From an uncultured Gemmiger sp. (GTDB lineage Bacteria; Bacillota; Clostridia; Oscillospirales; Ruminococcaceae), in the NCBI GenBank assembly GCA_944382805.1, contig CALWNS010000253.1, positions 1 through 9,385 of the forward strand: a DNA stretch of 9,385 bases, written 5' to 3'. Position numbers and translations under genes: made by a program. Each line of letters opens with the position of its first letter. The first letter of the stretch is position 1. The notes beneath the pieces were generated by a model. That model was given only the letters and a program-made list of their open reading frames with translations. It was not told the origin of the DNA and made no database searches. This document shows, one piece after another, positions 1-8,197 of the stretch.

Positions 1-808
1 CGATCAGGCTCTGCCCCGGCTCCAACTCCACTTCGGCCAGCGGCGGGTAGGCTTTGTCCACACCGCGCACGCCGGCCGTCCAGCGCGTACCGTCCGCCTT
101 CCGGCCAATGGCCCGCACGCTGCCCCCGGCGTTGAGCAGGGCGCTTTCCAGCCCGCGGGCCTCGGCCGCCTGGGCGGCGCGCTCCAGCGCCCAGCCCTTG
201 GCAACGGCCCCCACGTCCAGTTGGAGCCGCGGGTCGGAAAAATACACGGTGCCGGCCTGCGCGTTCAGCACAAGGTCGTTTACATCCATGTGGGCGGCAG
301 CTTCGTTTAGCGCGGCGGCATCCGGCAGCAGGGCGCGCAGTTTGCCATCGCCGGCAGCGCTCTCGCCGGTGGCCGCCTGCGCGGCCTGGATGGCTTCGCG
401 CGCATCGTGCCACAGCGCCAGCACGCTGCCCGCGGCAATGTTGCAGGCCCCTTGTGTTGCGGTATAGGCCTCTTTGCCAAATTGCAGCAGCGCCATCAGG
501 TCGGCGTCAACGGTTACCGGGCCTTGCGCCGCCCGCGCGTTGACATCGGCCAGATTGGTCACGCCTTCGTAGTGTTCGTAAATATCAAACAGCCGGTGGT
601 AATGCAGAAGGTCCGCGTGCAGCGCGTCCATCTGGGCCTGCCACTCGGCTTCGCCGGCGGCGTAGCCGGTCACGGTGGTCACGGTGTCAAACAGATCCCA
701 CCAGGTCTCGCTGTACAGCTGCGGCTGTGTTCGGTCCCGGTACCAGCTGACCGCGAAAACAGCGGCCAAAGCCAGCGCGGCCAACCCGGCCGCCGGGCGG
801 CGGCTCAC
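1..808 (-). CDS. apbE: FAD:protein FMN transferase, ApbE family (partial, C-terminus off the left edge)
   Basis: ApbE enzymes use FAD to attach FMN covalently to a Ser/Thr of target proteins, such as the Rnf/Nqr subunits or extracytoplasmic FMN-binding proteins. The frame stays open from a GTG at 808 to the window edge, 269 complete codons of a family that usually has about 300-350. Residues 5-23 are hydrophobic (ALALAAVFAV), a signal anchor without a lipobox Cys, so the enzyme probably acts outside the membrane. FDTVTTVTG (about 40-48) fits the start of the ApbE fold. LDVGAVAKG (about 197-205) and LLNAGGS (224-230, N226) are the family's central motifs. The GTG overlaps the upstream TGA by 4 nt (GTGA) behind a G-rich stretch, so translation is probably coupled to the DUF3783 gene. 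The C-terminal metal-binding region lies outside the window. The family call is secure; the flavinylated target is unknown. Confidence 0.9.
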   Translation of the reverse strand, partial: MSRRPAAGLAALALAAVFAVSWYRDRTQPQLYSETWWDLFDTVTTVTGYAAGEAEWQAQMDALHADLLHYHRLFDIYEHYEGVTNLADVNARAAQGPVTVDADLMALLQFGKEAYTATQGACNIAAGSVLALWHDAREAIQAAQAATGESAAGDGKLRALLPDAAALNEAAAHMDVNDLVLNAQAGTVYFSDPRLQLDVGAVAKGWALERAAQAAEARGLESALLNAGGSVRAIGRKADGTRWTAGVRGVDKAYPPLAEVELEPGQSLI

Positions 809-1206
809 CCCTGTCCCCCCAGTGCGCTGTGTTCGCGCGCAAGTTCGTTCAGCAGTTCCGCCAACGTCCAGTCCCGGCTTGTGGGGGTGACCATGGCACG
901 CAGCGGGATGTTGGCGCCGCCGCGCTGCAGCTGTTCCAAAAATTGCGCCAGGCTGCCGTCATCCTGGCGCAGGCCGCTGACGATGAGCGCCGGCAGGGCG
1001 GGCGCGCTCACGCCCAGCGGCGCGGCCTTGCCCGGCCGCCCGGCGCACAACGCCCCTACGCGGGCGCCCAGGTCCTGCACCCCCACGGCCCGCAGCCGCA
1101 GGCGGAAGCGCCGGGCCGCCAGTTCCAGCGCGCCGTAGCCGGGCGTGCCGGGGCCTACCCGCCAAAGCAGCGCGCAGCGCGGCTCCGCCGATACATACGC
1201 CTTCAT
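805..1206 (-). CDS. DUF3783 domain-containing protein, 133 aa
   Basis: This is a small soluble protein of unknown function. The C-terminal half (about 72-130) reads ALIVSGL, then a helix (LAQFLEQLQ), then PLRAMVTPTSRDWTLAELLNELAREH. That matches my recollection of DUF3783 proteins in Clostridia, with their hydrophobic strand ending in GL, a VTPTN/S-xxW motif, and a closing E(L/H)xxEH helix. The N-terminal half is Arg/Ala-rich and less characteristic. The ATG at 1206 has an excellent Shine-Dalgarno (AAGGGAGG, 1213-1220) six nt upstream. The stop overlaps the apbE start by 4 nt, so the two are co-translated. A strong intrinsic terminator ends only three nt before the Shine-Dalgarno, and I see no convincing promoter between secA and this gene. 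Its expression therefore depends on readthrough or on a promoter inside the secA 3' end. No catalytic residues can be named. Confidence 0.82.
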   Translation of the reverse strand: MKAYVSAEPRCALLWRVGPGTPGYGALELAARRFRLRLRAVGVQDLGARVGALCAGRPGKAAPLGVSAPALPALIVSGLRQDDGSLAQFLEQLQRGGANIPLRAMVTPTSRDWTLAELLNELAREHSALGGQG

Positions 1207-1222
1207 TGTAAGCCTCCCTTAC

Positions 1223-1249
1223 AAGAAAAGCAGGGCATTTCTGCCCTGC
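1223..1249 (-). terminator. Intrinsic terminator of secA
   Basis: Read on the minus strand, a perfect 8-bp stem GCAGGGCA/TGCCCTGC closes a GAAA tetraloop (GNRA type) and is followed directly by TTTTCTT (1229-1223). It begins 12 nt after the secA stop codon. The U-tract ends three nt before the Shine-Dalgarno of the DUF3783 gene, so the structure also sits in that gene's 5' leader. Confidence 0.88.
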
Positions 1250-1261
1250 CATGGCCCGGCC

Positions 1262-4135
<2,874 letters not shown>

Positions 4136-4222
4136 AGACAAAAACCCCTGTTTTCTGCCGCCGCGGCGGCGCGTGCGTTTGGTCTATCTGCCTGTTGATA
4201 ACATAGAAAGATACACTTAAAT

Positions 4223-4252
4223 ATAATACACCCGCGCAGGGGCAATTGTCAA
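4223..4252 (-). promoter_or_regulatory. Sigma-A promoter of secA, nested in the upstream terminator
   Basis: On the minus strand there is a perfect -35 TTGACA (4252-4247), an 18-nt spacer and a -10 TATTAT (4228-4223, 5 of 6). Predicted initiation is near 4215, giving a leader of about 80 nt before ATG 4135. The -35 lies wholly in the loop of the HAD-gene hairpin, and the GC-rich 3' arm of that hairpin forms most of the spacer. Confidence 0.82.
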
Positions 4253-4264
4253 ACCTGCGCGGGT
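4230..4264 (-). terminator. Terminator-like hairpin after the queT-HAD operon
   Basis: A perfect 11-bp stem pairs ACCCGCGCAGG (4264-4254) with CCTGCGCGGGT (4240-4230) around a 13-nt loop. On the minus strand it is followed by GTATTATATTTAAG, which is AU-rich but not a clean U-run, so termination may be partial. It lies 40 nt beyond the HAD stop codon. On the plus strand no U-tract follows, so it acts, if at all, on minus-strand transcripts. The loop contains the secA -35 element. Confidence 0.7.
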
Positions 4265-4304
4265 GCTGCCGGCTGTAATTATAAATGCGGCGGCGCGCGG
4301 CCGT

Positions 4305-4958
4305 TCAGCCGCCGGCCCCCAGCACATAAGCTGCCGTTTCCGCCAGCCCCGGGAACACCGGCGCGCCGGTGGCTTTGAGCGCCGCTTCGGTCTGGTGGCC
4401 GGCGCACTGCAGCACGCAGCGCACGCCCATGGCCTGCGCGACCTCGTAGTCGTGTACCGAATCCCCGATCAGGACGGCGCGCGCCGGTTCAAACCCGCCG
4501 CGCCGCAAATAGGCCAGGCCGATCTCCACCTTGCTGCGGGCATAGATATCATCCAGGCCCAAAAGCTCGTCAAAATAGGCGCGTATCCCCCGCTCGCTTA
4601 CCTGCTGTTCCAGCACCGACGTGCGGGAGGCGGACAGGATCACCTGCCGCAGGCCGGCCGTGCGGAACGCCTCCAGCGCCGCCACAGCGCCGCCGGCCAG
4701 CGGGCAGGCCGCCGCATGGGGCAGGTAATCCTGCATATAGCTTTCGGCCAGGACCGGGAACGGATGGCGGGAAAAATCAAACCCTGCGCGGACGTAATAG
4801 TCCTGCACCGGGAAGCCGAATATCTCCCGGTAAGCTGCCAGGCCGTATTGCTGCGGGTAGCCGTATCGTTTGAGCAGACGGTTGAGCGCATCTACACACA
4901 AGGGCACGTCGTCGAGCAGCGTGCCGTTCCAGTCCCACAGGATCAGTTCGGTCTGCAT
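4305..4958 (-). CDS. HAD-superfamily phosphatase, co-transcribed with queT
   Basis: This is a soluble haloacid-dehalogenase-type hydrolase of 217 aa, most like the phosphoglycolate-phosphatase branch with an alpha-helical cap. Motif I is WDWNGTLLDD: nucleophile D9, but N11 where most HAD phosphatases have the general-acid Asp. Motif II is ILSAS (S109), motif III is K143 in SKVEIGLAYL, and motif IV is GDSVHD (165-170), all in the expected order. I chose ATG 4958 because AGGTAGG lies six nt upstream; an in-frame TTG at 4982 has no such site. The gene starts 25 nt after the queT stop with no promoter or terminator between, so it should share the queT promoter and preQ1-III riboswitch. The substrate cannot be read from sequence. 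A role in queuosine precursor salvage is a context-based guess; general housekeeping phosphatase activity is the alternative. Confidence 0.9.
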   Translation of the reverse strand: MQTELILWDWNGTLLDDVPLCVDALNRLLKRYGYPQQYGLAAYREIFGFPVQDYYVRAGFDFSRHPFPVLAESYMQDYLPHAAACPLAGGAVAALEAFRTAGLRQVILSASRTSVLEQQVSERGIRAYFDELLGLDDIYARSKVEIGLAYLRRGGFEPARAVLIGDSVHDYEVAQAMGVRCVLQCAGHQTEAALKATGAPVFPGLAETAAYVLGAGG

Positions 4959-4983
4959 GGCAAGCCTACCTTTCTGGCGCAAG

Positions 4984-5613
4984 TTATGCCGTATGCGCCT
5001 GCCCGGCGGCGAACATACGGCGCAGCGCGGGGTTGTGTTCGATCAGTTTGACGAGCGCCACGCCCAGAACGCCGCAGCTGATCAGCTCGCCTATACCGAC
5101 GGTCAGCATATTGAACAGCATGGCCGGCAGCGCGGCGGGCGTATCGGAAAAGAAAAAGCTGATCTCCCACCCAACGATCAGTGCGTTGCAGAGCACGGGC
5201 GGCACCGCGGCCGGCAGGGCCAGCCCGCGCACACGCAGGCGGCGCAGCCGCCAGGTGAGCAGGCAGGCCAGCAGCGTGGCCAGCGTGCCGAACACCACAT
5301 CGACCACGGTCGAACCCAGGGCGTTGGCCAGCAGGCAGCCCAGCGTAACGCCCACGATGTACTCGGCGCCAAATACGGGCAGCAGGCACAGCGCTTCGGC
5401 CAGGCGCACCTGCACCGCGCCGTAGGAAAACGGCTGCAACGCCAGGCACAGCACCACATACACGGCGGCGATCATACCGCAGCGCACCAGACGCGCCGTG
5501 CGGTCCGGCCGCTGGGCTGCGGGCGCGCCGGCCGGCTGCCTGCGCTGCGCCAAACGCGCGCCCAAAAAGGCGGCCAGTACGGCGGCCGCAAATACAACGA
5601 TCCACTTGAACAT
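4984..5613 (-). CDS. queT: QueT-family queuosine precursor transporter (ECF S component)
   Basis: QueT proteins are integral membrane substrate-binding components of energy-coupling factor importers, thought to take up queuosine precursors such as preQ1 or preQ0. The core begins near residue 47 (MIAAVYVVLCLAL), followed by FSYGAVQVRLAEALCLLP (62-79), LGCLLANALG (91-100) and VVDVVFGTLATLLA (103-116), with several further hydrophobic helices. This is the recognisable QueT signature. At 209 aa it exceeds the roughly 160-170 aa I expect, because of an extra N-terminal membrane segment (about 3-19) and an Ala/Pro/Arg linker (20-46). The ATG at 5613 has GGAG (5623-5620) six nt upstream. That GGAG is the 3' end of a preQ1-III riboswitch, which supports both the start and the assignment. 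The ATPase and T components of the ECF complex are not in the window. Confidence 0.93.
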   Translation of the reverse strand: MFKWIVVFAAAVLAAFLGARLAQRRQPAGAPAAQRPDRTARLVRCGMIAAVYVVLCLALQPFSYGAVQVRLAEALCLLPVFGAEYIVGVTLGCLLANALGSTVVDVVFGTLATLLACLLTWRLRRLRVRGLALPAAVPPVLCNALIVGWEISFFFSDTPAALPAMLFNMLTVGIGELISCGVLGVALVKLIEHNPALRRMFAAGQAHTA

Positions 5614-5619
5614 ACAATA

Positions 5620-5719
5620 CTCCGGCGGGATAGATTTTGACCGCGCGCGGGACCGCCAGCCCCGGCCGGTTTGTCGCCGCAGGTACGCCTGCGGCGGAGC
5701 CTAAAATCCTAAGTTGCTC
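5620..5719 (-). promoter_or_regulatory. preQ1-III riboswitch controlling queT translation
   Basis: The 100-nt leader matches the preQ1-III architecture I recall from Faecalibacterium prausnitzii queT leaders. On the minus strand it opens with GAGCAACTTAGGATTTTAGG and closes P1 as GAGC/GCTC (5719-5716 with 5700-5697). A perfect 9-bp P3 hairpin follows (5696-5675, CGCCGCAGG/CCTGCGGCG), then a CAAACC segment. CTGGCGG can then pair with CCGCCGG (with one G-U), burying part of the GGAG Shine-Dalgarno of queT. GATTTT (5708-5703) can also pair with AAAATC (5638-5633), as expected for a pseudoknotted aptamer. The P3 sequence differs from the Faecalibacterium one I remember but keeps its pairing, which favours real homology. 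Ligand-bound RNA is expected to lower translation of queT and, by coupling or operon effects, the HAD gene. Confidence 0.9.
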
Positions 5720-5730
5720 AACAGTTTGCT

Positions 5731-5759
5731 ATTATAGCAAAAATCCGGGGCGCTGGCAA
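5731..5759 (-). promoter_or_regulatory. Sigma-A promoter of queT-HAD with extended -10, nested in the degV terminator
   Basis: On the minus strand the elements are -35 TTGCCA (5759-5754, 5 of 6), a 17-nt spacer and a perfect -10 TATAAT (5736-5731) preceded by TGC, an extended -10. Initiation is expected a few nt before the riboswitch begins at 5719. The -35 covers the tetraloop of the degV terminator plus one base of each arm, and the spacer consists of the 3' arm and U-tract. Confidence 0.87.
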
Positions 5760-5768
5760 GCGCCCCGG
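5739..5768 (-). terminator. Intrinsic terminator of the pdxK-trmL-degV operon
   Basis: A perfect 10-bp stem CCGGGGCGCT/AGCGCCCCGG closes a TGCC tetraloop and is followed by ATTTTT on the minus strand. It begins 15 nt beyond the degV stop codon. It overlaps the -35 and spacer of the next promoter. Confidence 0.92.
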
Positions 5769-5783
5769 CAGGGTGTATCGGTT

Positions 5784-6689
5784 TTACGGCAGCGGCGGCT
5801 CGTAGTCGGCCAGGCGGCGGGGCTTGCCCTCGAACGCGATGGCGATGCAGTCCGGGCCGGTGTTGGCGCTGACAACGCCCCCCAGCTGGAAGATGCACAT
5901 CGGCGGGTGGCCGAATTCTTTTTTGCACAGCTTGAGCAGTTCGTCGCGTTTCTGCGTGTTCGAAGTATACGCCATCATGTAGGGCGTGGCGCGCATATCG
6001 TCCACCCGTGTTTTGATCCATTTGAGCATGGCGGGCGCCACGGCGGCGTCGCCGCGCACCTTGGCCTCCACCTTGCTGACGCCGTCCGTCAGGCTGATGA
6101 CCGGCCGCAGGCCCAGCAGCTCGCCGGCAAAGGCAGCGGCGGCCGAAACGCGCCCGGACTTTTTCAGCTGCTTTAAGCTGAACGCCGCCAGGCAGATCTC
6201 CACCTTGCCCAGCTTGCTTTCCAGTTCCAGGATGCAGCTGCGCAGGTCGCCGCCGTTGCGCAGCTTGCGCGCGCACTCGCACACATACCAGCCGAACACC
6301 ATCGAGTAGGTGTGGCTGTCGATCAGGTGGATGCGCATTTTGCAGTCGGGGCGTTCCTCACGCAAGGCCTCGGCCGCCTGCTGCGCGTTCGCATAGGTAG
6401 AAGACCCGCTGCCGTTGATGCTTACGTGCAGGACATCGGTATAGCCTTCGTCCGCGTATTTATCGTATATTTCACGCCACTGCAGCATGGTGATGGCCGC
6501 CGTGGTCGGCACGCCCTGCGCGGCGCGCATCAGCTCGTAAAACTGGTCCATCGTCATGCCCTGGCGCACATAATATTCCCTGCCGTCCAGGTTGATGGGG
6601 AAATCTACAACATCGATGCCGTACTTTTCTGCCAGCTCCTGGGGTATGTCGCTGCTGGAGTCGGTCACGATCGCAATTTTACGTTCCAT
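5784..6689 (-). CDS. DegV family protein (FakB-like fatty-acid-binding fold)
   Basis: DegV-family proteins bind a single fatty acid. FakB members present it to the kinase FakA so that exogenous or recycled fatty acids enter phospholipid synthesis. The 301-aa length is normal for the family. Motifs run in order: IVTDSSSDIP (7-16), GVPTTAAIT (59-67, in place of the usual TSQP-type loop), INGSGSSTYANA (91-102), LKKSGRVS (175-182), GLRPVISLTDGVSKVEAKVRG (193-213), and VVSANTGPDCIAIAF (272-286). In the last motif the common HTGP appears as NTGP (N276), changing a residue near the lipid carboxylate in FakB structures. The ATG at 6689 follows the trmL stop by nine nt, with GAGG about seven nt upstream. 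No FakA homologue is in the window, so the actual lipid role is open. Confidence 0.93.
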   Translation of the reverse strand: MERKIAIVTDSSSDIPQELAEKYGIDVVDFPINLDGREYYVRQGMTMDQFYELMRAAQGVPTTAAITMLQWREIYDKYADEGYTDVLHVSINGSGSSTYANAQQAAEALREERPDCKMRIHLIDSHTYSMVFGWYVCECARKLRNGGDLRSCILELESKLGKVEICLAAFSLKQLKKSGRVSAAAAFAGELLGLRPVISLTDGVSKVEAKVRGDAAVAPAMLKWIKTRVDDMRATPYMMAYTSNTQKRDELLKLCKKEFGHPPMCIFQLGGVVSANTGPDCIAIAFEGKPRRLADYEPPLP

Positions 6690-6698
6690 CGGTCACCC

Positions 6699-7196
6699 TC
6701 ACTTCCATTCGTAGTTTGTCAACTGGCCGTGTGTTTCCAGGTCCTTGAAATCCCACTGGCGCAGCGCCTCGTATACGCCGATCGCCACCGAGTTCGAAAG
6801 GTTCAGGCAGCGTTCGCCCCTGCGCATGGGGATGCGCACGCATTGCTGCGGGTGGGCGGCCAGCAGTTCCTCCGGCAGGCCGGCGTCCTCGCGCCCAAAA
6901 ACGAGATAGGCGCCGTCCGGGTAGCTGACATCGGTATGGCGCCGCACCCCTTTGGAGGTAAAAAAGAAAAACGGGCCGGGGTTGGCGCCCCAAAATTCCT
7001 GCAGGCTCTGATAGTATGTTATATCAAGCTGGGACCAATAGTCAAGCCCGGCGCGCTTTAATTTTTTATCATCCGGCGTAAAACCCATTGGGCCTACCAG
7101 GTGCAGGCGCGCGCCGGTCACCGCGCAGGTGCGGGCCACGTTGCCGGTGTTCTGCGGGATCTGCGGTTCGACCAAAACGATATTCACTACAGACAT
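6699..7196 (-). CDS. trmL: tRNA (cytidine/uridine-34 2'-O)-methyltransferase TrmL (SPOUT family)
   Basis: TrmL methylates the 2'-OH of the wobble nucleotide of certain tRNA-Leu isoacceptors using S-adenosylmethionine. It is a small dimeric cytosolic enzyme with the knotted SPOUT fold. The 165-aa length fits the minimal TrmL/CspR form, which has no separate RNA-binding domain. All three SPOUT motifs are present: NIVLVEPQIPQNTGNVART (5-23), LVFGREDAGLP (98-108), and IPM...RCLNLSNSVAIGVYEALRQ (122-147). I chose ATG 7196 because AAGGA lies eight nt upstream. An in-frame ATG at 7205 sits on top of that site, and longer extensions lack one. It follows pdxK by 35 nt and precedes degV by nine nt, as the middle of a three-gene operon. 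Confidence 0.95.
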   Translation of the reverse strand: MSVVNIVLVEPQIPQNTGNVARTCAVTGARLHLVGPMGFTPDDKKLKRAGLDYWSQLDITYYQSLQEFWGANPGPFFFFTSKGVRRHTDVSYPDGAYLVFGREDAGLPEELLAAHPQQCVRIPMRRGERCLNLSNSVAIGVYEALRQWDFKDLETHGQLTNYEWK

Positions 7197-7231
7197 TTTC
7201 AACATCCTTTTTATTGGGCGGGTCAGACGGT

Positions 7232-8074
7232 TTAGCGGTGCGGCGCGGCGTCCGGCAGCAGACGGGGCAAAACGGATTCCAGCCAAACGCCCAGGCGTTC
7301 ATCGGCGCCCTCCGGCGTGGCGCGCAGGCAGTCGCCCACAAACACGGCGGAAGCCTGGGCCGCCGCCTGCGGCACATTGCCCTGCAGCAGCCTGCCTACC
7401 AGCGCAGCGCCAAAAATATCCCCCGTCCCGTGGAAAGACCGCGGCAGCAGCGGCGTGCGCACGGTATAGCCGTCCTGCCCGCGCTGCGCGCCCAGGCACA
7501 GCACGCTGCGCCCGGCCGCCACACCGGTCAGCAGCACCTCCGGGCACAGCCGCGTCAGGCGGGCGGCGGTTTGTGCGGCCTCCTGCGGGTCCGGGCCCGC
7601 CGGCCCGGGCAGCGCGTCCCCCAGCAGCAGCGCGGCCTCGGTAGCGTTGGGCAGGATCAAATCAGCCCGGGCGCACAGGTCATACAGCGCCGGGACCATC
7701 TCGCCCGGCAGGCCGCTGTACATACGGCCGTGGTCGCCCATCACAGGGTCCACGACCTTCAGGGCGTCGGGCCAGTATTCCATGGCCTGTTCCACCAGCA
7801 GCGCCTGGCCCGTTTCGGCCAGATAGCCGGAATAGATGCAGTCGAACCGCACCCCCAGCCGGCGGTAATGCGCCAGTGCGGCAGGGCCGTAGCCGGGGCT
7901 GGACAGCCGCGCCGGCGCGCCCAGCCCGCCGGTATGGGTGGAAAGCACCGCCGTGGGCAGCGCCACCGCCTGCACGCCGAGCGTGGACAGGATGGGGACG
8001 ATCACGGACAGCCCCGCCCGGCCAAACCCGGGCAGGTCGTGGATGCAAAGAACAGTTTTAGGGGCAGCAGGCAT
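7232..8074 (-). CDS. pdxK: Pyridoxamine/pyridoxal kinase (PdxK/PdxY type)
   Basis: This cytosolic ribokinase-superfamily enzyme phosphorylates pyridoxal, pyridoxamine or pyridoxine with ATP in the salvage route to pyridoxal 5'-phosphate. At 280 aa the length is typical. The N-terminal substrate region reads IHDLPGFGRAGLSVIVPILSTLG (11-33), with STHTGG at 45-50. VVDPVMGDHGRMY (107-119) and LILPNATEAALLLG (139-152) are the pyridoxal-kinase motifs. LLTGV (181-185) precedes HGTGDIFGAALVG (215-227), where D219 is the expected catalytic base of the anion-hole motif. The GFGR...S-V-P string separates it from fructokinases and from ThiD-like HMP kinases. The ATG at 8074 has only a weak purine-rich site upstream. 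It heads the pdxK-trmL-degV operon. Whether to name it pdxK or pdxY cannot be settled from sequence alone. Confidence 0.93.
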   Translation of the reverse strand: MPAAPKTVLCIHDLPGFGRAGLSVIVPILSTLGVQAVALPTAVLSTHTGGLGAPARLSSPGYGPAALAHYRRLGVRFDCIYSGYLAETGQALLVEQAMEYWPDALKVVDPVMGDHGRMYSGLPGEMVPALYDLCARADLILPNATEAALLLGDALPGPAGPDPQEAAQTAARLTRLCPEVLLTGVAAGRSVLCLGAQRGQDGYTVRTPLLPRSFHGTGDIFGAALVGRLLQGNVPQAAAQASAVFVGDCLRATPEGADERLGVWLESVLPRLLPDAAPHR

Positions 8075-8130
8075 AGGTTTACGCTCTTTTCTTTTCGGTT
8101 TTATATGTTTTGAATACGCTTCCTCCCGCG

Positions 8131-8171
8131 AAAAGGGGCAGGCGGCCCGCCCGTTGCGCCGCTTACGGCGC
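8131..8171 (-). promoter_or_regulatory. Structured leader of pdxK: two hairpins, the second terminator-like
   Basis: On the minus strand the leader holds a perfect 6-bp hairpin GCGCCG-TAAG-CGGCGC (8171-8156). A second stem follows, GGGCGG-GCCG-CC(T)GCCC with one bulged base (8152-8136), then CTTTT. The second resembles a weak intrinsic terminator between the predicted promoter and the gene, which could act as an attenuator. It matches no riboswitch class that I recognise. Confidence 0.4.
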
Positions 8172-8176
8172 TTTTT
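8156..8176 (+). terminator. Possible plus-strand intrinsic terminator
   Basis: Read on the plus strand, the stem GCGCCG/CGGCGC with loop CTTA is followed at once by TTTTT. It could stop transcription antisense to pdxK before it enters the divergent intergenic region. The same bases form the first hairpin of the pdxK leader on the other strand, so either role, or both, is possible. Confidence 0.4.
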
Positions 8177-8191
8177 CGGCCGGCTGTTCTG

Positions 8192-8197
8192 ATTTTA
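8192..8197 (-). promoter_or_regulatory. Probable extended -10 promoter for pdxK-trmL-degV
   Basis: On the minus strand TGGTAAAAT gives a -10 TAAAAT (5 of 6) with the TGN extension. The region 17 nt upstream is T-rich (TTTTTC) but a poor -35. Initiation near 8185 would leave a leader of about 110 nt before ATG 8074. I found no better candidate ahead of pdxK. Confidence 0.55.

Noticed and set aside
54..1138. Plus-strand open frames over apbE and DUF3783
   Set aside because: Low-complexity Arg/Ala/Pro translations without ribosome binding sites, opposite genes with recognisable families.
4190..4205. DnaA-box-like TTATCAACA in the secA leader
   Set aside because: A single copy with one mismatch to the consensus, no neighbouring boxes or AT-rich unwinding region, and no dnaA or dnaN nearby.
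4195..4227. Plus-strand promoter candidate TTGATA ... TATAAT
   Set aside because: The spacer is 21 nt, too long, and no plus-strand gene lies downstream. The TATAAT is largely the complement of the secA -10 region.
4263..5640. Plus-strand open frames over the HAD gene and queT
   Set aside because: Shadows of the minus-strand operon; they also cross the terminator and riboswitch region and show no protein family features.
7088..8113. 341-codon plus-strand frame opposite trmL and pdxK
   Set aside because: Arg/Gln/Ala-rich mirror translation with no initiation signal; both minus-strand genes have complete catalytic motifs.
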